Source of the DNA: Paroedura picta
Lineage: Eukaryota > Chordata > Lepidosauria > Squamata > Gekkonidae
Assembly: GCF_049243985.1 (NCBI RefSeq)
Contig: NC_135369.1
Coordinates: 78,433,765-78,497,764 of the forward strand
Length of the DNA stretch: 64,000 bases
Direction of reading: 5' to 3'
The first letter of the stretch is position 1. Each line of letters opens with the position of its first letter. Under the pieces are notes generated by a model that saw only the letters and a list, made by a program, of their open reading frames with translations, was not told the DNA's origin and searched no databases. This document shows, in pieces, positions 23,848 through 33,900 of this stretch. The position numbers were made by a program, and so were the translations under genes.

Positions 23848-24210
23848 CAGTGGTTCTCAACCTGGGGGTCGGGACCCCTTTGGGGGTCAAATGACCATTT
23901 CACAGGCTCGCGGCAGGGCAAGCAGCTTGGCCAGGGGGGTGCCATCCATGCAACAGCCTTGTGGGGTAGATTGAGATAGAGCGTTAGTCTATCTGGAGTA
24001 GCGGAAAAGAGCGAGATTGGCATGGTGAGATAAGAGACTGAACTGAGAAACCCTGGAATAAAAACAATTTATATACAATCATGAACAATGAAACTTCATG
24101 CCATCGGTCAGTTTCAGTTTAATTTCTGTGAAAGAACACTTGCATAATTTTATGGTTGGGGTCAGAACAGTATTAAAGGGTTGCGGCATTAGGAAGGTTG
24201 AGAACCACTG
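23848..24210 (+). mobile_element. SPIN/Charlie-like hAT, non-autonomous
   Basis: Starts CAGTGGTTCTCAACCTGGGG and ends AAGGTTGAGAACCACTG; the last 16 bp mirror the first. The inner end (GGGTTGCGGCATTAGGAAGG) resembles the SPIN/OposCharlie group. The flanking 8-mers TGTTAAAG and TGTTCCGT share only TGTT, so the TSD is poor. Confidence 0.7.
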
Positions 24211-25279
24211 TGTTCCGTAACTGTAAATTGGATTCTAGTTTTGAGATAATAAAATTAATATGAGCTGTTCGGCAGAATAAAGAACTTTGTTTTACATTTT
24301 GAAGTATATTAATAAAAACACTCAGTTGAATTCTAAAGTGTTTTATGTTATATATATTAGTAGGATCATGGCTGCAATACACACAGAGGATTTTTAAAAA
24401 TTTAAATTTTTGGAGTACAAGGTAAATAGGTTAATTGACCCCAGTTTCCACAGACAACAAGCATCCAAATTAAATGCTTCCATTAGCACAACCACATCAG
24501 TAATATATACTCTAAACATGAGAATGCATAAGTCTATCAACATAAGGAAGTAAGACAGATTTGGTGGCTTGGACCCAGAAAGTAACTCCAGATATACCAA
24601 CACACCATATCACAAACTGTCTTGAGAAGAAAAAAAAACATCCAAGGTTTTCCAGTTGTTTGCCATGAGTTACAAAAAGGAGGGCATTGCTGTTTCAAGC
24701 TCAAGGTCTTCTAGAGCTTTCATCCTTAGTTACCTTATCTCTGAATCTCAGTCTGCTCCCAGCAGTACTACTTTATTCAGGCAAAGGAACAGTGATCATT
24801 CTTTTGAAAATTTTGAGGGAAGTGAGGAATTCAAAACATCATCAAACACATGGGGAAAAGCAGAGGCAGAACAATAAAGACAATTCATCTGTCATTTTGT
24901 GGGTTCCCAATAGAAGACAAACATTTATTTATTTATTTAGACTTCAGGTCTAGGACTTATTATCTGTGAAACGTACAAGATTGTCTATGTAATACACAAG
25001 CAACCTCTGACTACTAATACCCTCGGGAAGCTGAACAAGTTATTTAACTAGTTAGGGACTCTCATTTGAAATATTATGTTTTAAACATGTATATAAATAC
25101 ATTATTCACAGTAACTTTCACAAAAGGAAAAAATTATACTAAAAAACATAAGAAACAGAGAATAAGAAGACAACCATTTGCTCATGAGAAACATTATTTC
25201 ATGTAAGCTGGTGGCTGAAGAATTGCAATATAATTAGTTTTCTATGCTTATTGGTTTACAAGCATCTTATCTTATTTTA

Positions 25280-25573
25280 AGATAAAGGTATCCCCTGTGC
25301 AAGCCCTGAGTCATGTCTGATCTTTGGGGTGACGCCCTCCAGCGTTTTCATGGCAGACTCAATACGGGGTGGTTTGCCAGTGCCTTCCCCAGTCATTACC
25401 GTTTACCCCCCAGCAAGCTGGGTACTCATTTTACCGACCTCAGAAGGATGAAAGGCTGAGTCAACCTTGAGCCAGCGGCTGGGACTGAACTCCCAGCCTC
25501 ATGGGCAGCCTCATGGGCAGAGCTTTCAGACTGTATGTCTACTGCCTCACCACTCTGCGCCACAAGAGGCTCT
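25280..25573 (-). mobile_element. Sauria SINE, near full length
   Basis: On the - strand: tRNA-related head GAGCCTCTTGTGGCGCAGAG, central CTCAAGGTTGACTCAGCC region, then the BovB-like tail. CAGCCTCATGGG is duplicated in tandem near 25497-25520. Confidence 0.85.
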
Positions 25574-26182
25574 TAGAAGGGTATAATTCAGGTTTGGACT
25601 GTATTTTTAGATAAGGATTTGGGAGACACCTTTTCAATTCCACACTTAGGCATTAAGCTTTCTGAGTGCTCTTGGATCAACCATTCTCTCTCAGCCTAAT
25701 CTATTTGCAAGGTTTAAGACAAAAGGAGAAAAAAACCACTGCCCCAACTCTTTAAGAGAAAAACAGGACAAAAAAGTATAGGTAGACAGCTCATGAGACC
25801 ATTTGCACAGGTTGACTACACACATACAAGAACTATGATATTCATTTGTATATTTATTTCCTCAGCTCTGGGTTCACCGGTTTTCATGTTTGAACAATTT
25901 AAATTATGTTAATATATGACACAGAAATATGGGCAGTTTGCAAACAACTATGAAGAATGATACAACTTTCAGGAATGTACTTCAGTGCTCTAACTATAGA
26001 GTTACCACACCTCACTGACCTTTCCGGTTTTATTTAACACCCTTGCAACAAAGCTGGCCTGGTAAAGGTGGATATGTCAAATGATTTGAGCCCCAACACA
26101 AGTATAAGATCCTGAACAGAGTTGAAAGCAATTAAGTACAAAACAAGGTGCAAAGAGCTATTTGTACTTCTCACTTTAAAGA

Positions 26183-26310
26183 CCAACAAGGTTTTGGGAG
26201 TATGAGCTTTCAAGTGTCAAAGCTCTTTGATGAAGGGAGTTTTGAATCCTGAAAGCATATCCTCCAAAAATCTTGTTCTCTAACGTGCTACTGGACTCGA
26301 GCCTAGCTGC
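26183..26310 (+). repeat. repeat with hammerhead-like core (copy 3)
   Basis: TTTGATGAAGGGAGTTTTGA then ATCCTGAAAGCATATCC (26226-26260), followed by ATCTTGTTCTC and GTGCTACTGGACTCGAGC. The GATGA and GAAA boxes are present and correctly spaced around a short stem. Confidence 0.5.
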
Positions 26311-27219
26311 TACATATCCTATTCACATATGATTATTGTACATCGCCAGCTTCTACAGACAAACCGTCAGTCTAGGAGACAGATGCTCAAGTGTTCTGTG
26401 TAATTTTGAAGTGGCTCCACATTGGAGACAAAACACTGAAGGACCTAAAGTGTACTCATGAGCAGTCTATATATAATATATAACATACATAACATAAGCA
26501 AAATTTCAATAAAACACAAATAAAAGTTTGTTGGGCTTAAAGGTGCCACTGAACTCAACCTTTGTTCTCTATAAACCTCAGAATTAGAACTAGCTTAGTG
26601 CTGTGGCCGGTGCTGGATACAGGAGACCTGGATTCACAACCTTGCTGAGCCCTGAAGCTTGCTGAGCAAGTTAACTTACTGCACAGTACTCTCTGGAGAC
26701 TAAAATGTAATGGCCCTACCAACACCAGCCTGATTTTGCTTGGCGAAAAAATAAAATGCAAGCATAGTAGTACTGTGCTAAGGGGTGTTTAGGATTGACA
26801 AGGCCCCAAACTCATACGGCTTCAATGTCATGTTAGCTAAAATGGGGGTATCTGATTGAAAAGCAGTTGGCTGGAAGTGCAGGTATCCACATAGCCAAGG
26901 GGGTAAGGAGAGCTGCAGAGCAAAACAGGTAGCACCTTTCCTAGGTCAAATCCTACTTTCCATCCCAACCTATACAAACCTATGATGGAGAGGGAAACCT
27001 TTCTTGCTTTCCTGCTTTCACTCATTCAATTAGTCCGTTCTCCACACAGGTGATCCCTTCATTTCCCATCCAGATCCCCCAACCGATCATTCCTGCGCAG
27101 CAGTCATCTTCCTGCCTAACCCCGCGAAGGCTCCATAAGCAATTAAGGCGACTCCGAAGAGAGAGAGGACCGCGCAGGTAGCTCTCAGGAGCCTGGCTTG
27201 GTAGCCTCTTTTCCCCTAC

Positions 27220-27480
27220 CTCATCCCACGACCGACTCGCGAAGATCCCTGCAAACCTCCAACGCTGACAACGCGAGGAACGAGGAGAGGCTATATAGGC
27301 AGAGCTACCTGTGACCTGGCTGCGGACTCCGGAGAGGAGGAGCAGCAGCAATAGCAATAGGTGAGCACCAAGGAGTACAAGCGCCTAGAGAGGACCGACC
27401 GAAGAGGCTTGCTACCATAGACATCCAGGAAAGGGCTAGAACAACCACCCAGCCCAAGCTCAACGGAAGCGGAAGTTCAT
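27220..27480 (-). other. CNST: probable CNST non-coding exon 1 (position approximate)
   Basis: CNST exon 2 begins with untranslated sequence, so an upstream exon is needed. On the - strand of the CpG-rich region there are two good donors: ATGAG|GTAGGG (GT at 27219-27218) and CACAG|GTAGCT (GT at 27308-27307). In human the two genes are transcribed divergently from start sites roughly 0.1 kb apart. The true start and donor cannot be fixed from sequence alone. Confidence 0.4.
27464..27477 (+). promoter_or_regulatory. tandem ETS (NRF-2/GABP-type) motifs
   Basis: CGGAAG occurs twice in direct tandem (27464-27469, 27470-27475), about 110 bp before the TFB2M start codon. GABP (NRF-2) binds paired GGAA sites and is a known regulator of mammalian TFB genes; use here is inferred. 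Confidence 0.5.
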
Positions 27481-27544
27481 GCCAAGGTCCTCTCGGTAAA
27501 ATACTCCGGGTGCGTGCTCCCATCAAGGTCACCCCTCCTACACG

Positions 27545-27550
27545 CACGTG
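27545..27550. promoter_or_regulatory. E-box CACGTG
   Basis: Perfect palindromic E-box 35 bp upstream of the TFB2M ATG, inside the CpG island. MYC/USF-type factors bind this core; occupancy is not known. Confidence 0.35.
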
Positions 27551-27565
27551 TAGGTCGCGAGGATT

Positions 27566-27575
27566 GGCGTGCGCC
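27566..27575. promoter_or_regulatory. NRF-1-like palindrome
   Basis: GGCGTGCGCC resembles the NRF-1 consensus core GCGCATGCGC with changes. It ends 10 bp before the TFB2M ATG. Mammalian TFB2M promoters are reported to use NRF-1 and NRF-2; the match here is partial. Confidence 0.35.
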
Positions 27576-27584
27576 GTTGGAAGG

Positions 27585-27900
27585 ATGCTGAGCACGACGG
27601 CGGGAGTGGCGGCGCCTGGGCTGTGCGCAGCTCTTCCGACGGTCCTACGGCGAGCGGTGCGAGGCCTGGCGGGCCAAAGCGAGAGGCGTCGTTGCCCGGC
27701 CGAAGCTGGCTTTCCTCTGCGAGTGCCGGAGGCTCGCGAAGCAGCCCGGGTCATCCTGCAGAACTCTCGGGCACCCCCCCCAGTGCGGCGGTTCATTGCT
27801 TGCCCCAGGCTGGCGCGTACTGTCGCCTCTCGGCTGGGGAGCAGCTCAGGGCTGGAGCCCACCGGCAGGCGCCCGGCAGTCCTGCTGGAATGCGAGCCAG
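27585..27900 (+). CDS. TFB2M: TFB2M coding exon 1 (residues 1-105)
   Basis: The exon holds the presequence and the start of the SAM-binding region (LLECEP). The donor is CCAG|GTGAGG. The reading frame is open upstream to 27510 but without an ATG, so 27585 is the first good start. The exon is much richer in GC than the later exons because it lies in the promoter CpG island. Confidence 0.9.
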
Positions 27901-30900
27901 GTGAGGGAGGGAGTCGCTTCTTCCCTCGGCTTTAAGCGCTGGGCTGCTGCCCCTTGCTGCTGCTGGTGATTGGATGTGTGTGTGGGGACAGACATTTGCG
28001 GTGGCTGTGCTTTATTGTTTACTTAACGTAGGTTATGCTGCGTTTCTTCCCAAGCGGGGGGCCCTCGAGGCAGTGAACGATTTAAAAAGAACATTGAATA
28101 TAAGCTTGTAAAACGACACACAAAGGGCAGTTAAAGACCCAGGAAGGCGAGGCAGTAAGGGGATGTTGAGTGATACTAAAAGGTTAATGGATGTTTTAGC
28201 AAAGAATTATCATATGGCTGAATCTGGATGTTGTGACACAGTTGACTAATTTAACAGAATTAACTTTTGTTTTATATTTCCACTGTTATGATGGTAGTTG
28301 AGTCTGAGGAAGAATGCATGCACTCAAAAGCTCACACCTTGAATAAATCTTGGTCTTAAAGGTGCTATGGGACTCTGTTGTGTTAATGGTAGTTAGTGGT
28401 TAAGATAAAGGTGGAGTCCACTGGCACCTTTAAGACCAAAGATGTCTTTGTGTGCATGCACACTTCGTCAGAGTTGCTGAGCTTTGGACAGTGTTGTCCA
28501 ATGTACACAGATTTGGGTAAAGGGAATTTTATGGGGTGAAGAAAGTTAAATCATTATTTGGAGGCTGTTTATGTGCGGTGTTCTCAGTGTGGTGCTCATG
28601 GGTGCTGTGGCAATTCCCCAGTGTTTTTAGAAAGTGGGTTGGGCTTTTTTGATTTTTTTATACTTATGGTATAATGCTGTTAGTGGTCTTCTGTAATGTA
28701 GTTATGTATAGTAAGTTACACACAGCTTAATTTCATTTAAAAACTGATTGAAGTAGAATTGTACGACACTCTACTATTAGTAAGCTAACTTCGAAGTAAA
28801 GTATTAAATGCTTTTCTTTTTTAGGCCCTGGAATCTTGACTCGGACATTACTCAATGCTGGTGCCCAGGTGATAGCACTGGAGAGCAATAATGGCTTTCT
28901 TCCTGATCTAGAGGTACTTTTTAATTATTTAAATGAGCAGTGGAATTTATGATCATTTGTAGATAAATAAGGTTCTAGTATCTCTGCTTAAAATATCTTC
29001 ATAGAAAGGCTGGAAAGATTTCTCTGGGGAGATGCTTTTGGTCAAAATAAGCAATATAGGATTGGTTGGTGTAATGTAGTATAATGGTCAGTGTAATATA
29101 GTTCAGATATTTCTATAACCTTCTAATTGATCACTTTTAGTCTTTAAAGAAGAAATTAGATGGACAACTGGAAGTGATGCATTGTGATTTCTTCAGACTG
29201 GATCCTATTCATTTGGGATCGATGAGGCCTCCTGTTATGTATTCTGAGCAACTTCTTGAGAATTTGGGCATCCTGCCTGTTCCTTGGACAGCAGGTAAAT
29301 CATAATTTGTATGTTTATGCAAATGGCAAACCACCTCTGCTCATCTCTTGCCTGGATGTCCCTGTGTATGGGGTCATCATGAGTTGGTTACAATAGCATG
29401 TACTTCTTATGTTTATACATTTTGGGTGAACAGTTGAGAGCAATTTTATTTTAATTGTTTTATTTGTATCAGATCATTCCGCTTTTGTATGACTCAAAAC
29501 AGGTTTAGATTAGATGTATGTTCATGCATTAGAACTGTGGTTCTCAAACTCTGGGCCCAAAGCCTGTCATGACTGTCACATTGACTATGAGTCTGGGAGA
29601 GAGGAGAGCTGAAAGAAAACTGTAGAGTAAATTTGATTTTCTTTTTGCTTAATATGTGAAGTGGTGTAGTGGTGACATTGTCAGACTAAAATCCGGAAGA
29701 CCAAGCCTCAAATTGTTACTGTGCCATTGAAGCTTGGTGGGTGGTATAGGGCTAGTCACATACTATCAGCTTAACCTACTTCACAGGATTGCTGCGATAA
29801 TAAAAATTAAAGGGGTAATTATAGGCCACATTGGGGACAAAAATAATAAAGTACATGGGTAAATCAATAATGTTACATTTATAAATACAAAAATAAGATG
29901 GACTGCCACCTGGTTGAGGGGTAGGAAGAGAAGGAAGATCTAGTCCCTGCTCTGAAATGCCATATTATCTTTCCTGAGTGGGTGGTGAGGTGGCAGGGGG
30001 TGAGTAAGCTAGGGGCCAGTTCTGGAAGAGGAAAGGGGGGTAGAAGGGGAGAGTGGGAGGGGGTTTTAAAAATCTGTGAGCCAGCTGTGCTGGGAACAGT
30101 GGAATATTAATATAAAAATAAATTTAAAAAGTTATTTCACAAGTGGGTCCCAAAAACTCTAGTAAGATTCTGTTTTTAAAAGCTTGAGAACCTCTTCATT
30201 AGAACAGTAAAACAGTGAAATAGCAATTATTGAAATGATACCAGTTAAAGCATCCTTTTAGTTCACGAAAAACCCTTTGGCAGAAGACTTCTGAAATATA
30301 AGAAATTAATTAAATAATTAAAATGCTACTTGTTTAATATGACAAATATTTTATAGGAAGTATAAGCTCCACTGAAGAGACCTGAATAGGTCTCTGAGTA
30401 GACCTACTTAGAATTTCTCTCTAATGGGATTAAACTTGTTTCCACAAGTGCGGGAAAAGACCTGATCTATGTTGCTTGCCAATATAATTCTACTGGTTGC
30501 AGTATACAGAGCAGATTCTTGGTTGAGAATCTCAGTGGCAAGAAAGTTGAGGTGTGTTCTGAAGTCATTATTATTGGAATGGAAGCTGTCTTAGAAATCA
30601 TTATCTCTTGCTTTAAAAACAAATGCAATAGCAAAGTCATTTACAGTATTAGGATTTCTGAGATAATATGGGATATATAGTAATTTTTTATCTTTTTGTG
30701 CATTTTCAAAACAGATATCCCTCTAAGAGTGGTTGGAATTGTCCCGCAGAAAAGGGAAAGGAACCTTCTGTGGAAATTGGTTTATGCTTTATATGAACAT
30801 AATTCTATATATAAATATGGAAGAATAGAATTGAATCTATTTATCAGTGAAAAAGAGTACAAGGTAACTTACATACTAAAGCTCCTAAATAGTCTTGTTT

Positions 30901-33900
30901 AAAGAACTATAGTTGTTAACTTATTAGTAAAAGTTATTTTTAATATATGGTATGTTGGGATGGTACTGATTTGAGGGGATTAGCTTTAATTTTGAATCCA
31001 GATCTGCATTTATTTCTGTTGAGAAATTTTTGTACCTATTATTACCAATAGATACCCTTTTGACATAATATTCAGACTACAAGCAGCAGTTTCAAGATTC
31101 CTGCGACCTATATTTTGCTTATCAGAGTCAAATTTATAAGAGAAGCTGTTGAGTCTGCCTGGGAGCCTTATTCTAGATGGGCTTGGATGTGGGGAAGTGG
31201 GAAAGAGTATAATACATGTGAAGTGGGAAAGTGTATAATCGCACTTTAAATTGTTTGATTTGTACATAGTTTCTTCAGCAGCCAGTTTCATTAAATATTA
31301 TTCTAATCAATATGTTTTATTGTTTGCTTTATACTAGTCTATCTCACACAGAAAGAAAGATTCTTTCCAGATGTTGTGGAATACAGCATCTCTTTCGTTT
31401 GCAGGGTTTACTTTTATTAAGCAGATTAATAAAGTGTACATTTTAAAAAGTTGTCGCTTTGCAACAGCAGTTGTTTCTGTAAGAAAATGAACAGTAGTAG
31501 AGAAATACCAGAATTGAATTGGAAAGAGTAAGTTCATGCCAATTGTATTTCTGTGGTAACATGTAATTAGTTTTGGTATAGTTGGTATATAAGGCAGTCT
31601 AAACTATATTTGTGCTGTGAGTTTGCAACTTTCTGCTTTAATCAAGCTTTTGTTTCATTATAAAATCTGTTAATGTAGGTAACTATGTTTGTTCAGACAA
31701 TGTGTTACTTTTGCGTAAACTGTAATTGTTTTTGTCAGACTCTTGTTACAAAACCTGGAGATACAAGAATTTATCAACCCCTAAGTGTACTTTGGCAAGT
31801 AGCCTGTGATGTTCAGCTTCTGCATATGGTAAATATTTATTAAATCTGATTTATATTACAAATGTATGGTCCTATATTAAATGACTTGGTAATTTGCTGT
31901 CATACACATTGGTGCCCAAAAAAACCACCTTACTGGCCAAAAGAAATTGCTTCCAGGGAATGGCAGGCTAGAAATATAACAAATTAAATCAGATAATATA
32001 TCTCTTGGGGCATGCTTACATGAGTGAGCACAAGAAGTCAGTTAATCAAACCCCTCCCATTCCTATGGTATGGAAATACAAAGTGCTACTGAATGAGGAA
32101 GGTTGCCAAAGGACGAGTCCTGCTGATCAATTTGGTGGTCCACCTAGTTCCAGCATCCTGTGTCATGGAGAGTCAACTCCATTACCTTGGCAGTCAACCA
32201 AGGAAAGCATAGAGACCAAGCCTTTTTCCTGAAGTTGTCTCCTACCACTAGGGATGTGCTAAAAAAAATGTTTTTTTTTAGTCCATATATATTGGACCTG
32301 AAAAATATCGGAATTTCCAAATTTCCTGAATTGTATATCGTATTGGAATTCAGAATATATTTTGGAAATATGCCATTTTAGTTACTATTTTGGATTGTGT
32401 TGCAAATTTGATTATTATAGTTTAATACTTTTGGGTAGGAGTGTGCAGAATTAAGACTATACGGGGCCTGGGTCCTACCTATCTGCAGGACCGTTTATCT
32501 CCTTATCCCCCTTGTGGGGCCCTCCCTTCTATGGGTATGAATCTGCTGGTTATCCTGGGAAATGCATCTGGCTTTAACCCAGATCAGGGCCTTTTTGGTC
32601 CTGGCCTCTACTTGGTGGAATGAGCTCCCAGAAGAGCTGAGGGCCCTGATGGAACTCTCTGGATTCTGCAGGGCCTGTAAGACAGAGCTCTTCTGCCAGG
32701 CATACAGTTGAGGCCAGGCTGAGACCAGGGAAATTAGATCAAGTTCCTCACCCCCTTTTTCCTAGGCCCCCCCTAGACAAACACCATTAGGAAACGGGAA
32801 CAGGAAACGGAAGAGTTGAGGCATTATGGTTGGAGTGGAGTAAGGAAGGGATTGCCGCCATCAAATTGCTGTCAGTTGAAATTTTAGATCGTATATGTTT
32901 TATTGGTTTTTGTATACATTGGGGCTTTAAAATGTTTTTTATACTTTTATTGTAAACGGCCATGAGCCGGCTGGGCTGATAGTGGAGATATATAAATCAA
33001 ATAATAAATAGAGTTGGAAGGGCCATTTAGTCCCAACCCCCTGCTCAATTCAAGATCAGCCTAAAGCATCCAGGTTTTCTTTCCAGCCACTGCTTGACGA
33101 CTGACACTGAGGGGGAGCACACCACCTTCTTAGATAGTCAATCCCACTACTGAACTATTCTGAATCCCCCCCCCCCCCGATATCTAGCCAATATCTACAC
33201 GTATCACTGCAGGTCCTGTCCTCTGCTGCTTTCCTTGCTCTCCTCTAAGTGACAACCTTTAGATATTGTCCACTTGCAGCCTGGCAGCTTGTTGATTCCA
33301 ATGTCAGTCCTTCTGAATTCAATAGGAAACAGTTCAAAGCTATCATGCTTAAAATTTCAGCCTTATATCCAAGTGAACATGGGGCTGAGTGGTTGAGGAT
33401 TTTTGTATTTCAAAATATCAACTGTAATTTATGTATTCAGCATCTCTGTACTAAATTAATTTAAACTGTTTACATAGACTACATAGTTTGCATTGGTTTA
33501 CAGTGTTTGAACTCAAGGTATGATGCAGCAACCTTGCAGAAGGTTTGAATTCGTCAGTGACTAGTTGGGAGGCCACTTGAATTCCATATTTACATTATCT
33601 TGAGTTCCAGGAAAAGAACATATGCGGTAAATAGTGGACATCCTACTTGTGCAGAAAATAGAGCCATATAGGTAGAGAGTGCTGACAGAATAAATAGACT
33701 GAATTTCAGTTGTCTCCTCATGTCTCATGATCCTGGCCTCAGTCATGTTGATGGTCTCAATGTCTTTTTTTAATTGATATGTTCTGGTTTGGTTTGCTTT
33801 CTTCCAGGAACCTTGGTCTTCATTTTTAACTAATTCAAGAAATGGTGGACTCTCCATACCAAAGAGTGTGGTAAGCTTATTCCTCTTGGATTCTCTGGTG

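Larger units (their letters stand above)
13387..27219 (-). other. CNST: CNST intron 1
   Basis: Lies between the first coding exon and the promoter; its exact upstream edge depends on which exon-1 donor is used. The stretches 14770-16500, 16790-18320, 18530-19630, 19730-20100, 20530-21030, 22400-23840, 24215-25275 and 25580-26180 hold no gene I can support. 22400-22740 is purine-rich; the others are AT-rich. Confidence 0.6.
27221..27584. promoter_or_regulatory. putative bidirectional CNST/TFB2M promoter in a CpG island
   Basis: GC- and CpG-rich, no TATA box, between the CNST 5' end (- strand) and the TFB2M ATG (+ strand). The CpG richness continues through TFB2M exon 1 to about 27.95 kb. It contains tandem ETS motifs, an E-box and an NRF-1-like palindrome, listed separately. 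Divergent transcription is inferred from gene positions and human synteny. Confidence 0.65.

Noticed and set aside
27305-27862. 185-codon open frame on the - strand across the promoter and TFB2M exon 1
   Set aside because: It lies antisense to the TFB2M presequence in CpG-rich DNA, has no recognisable domain, and GC-rich DNA gives long chance frames.
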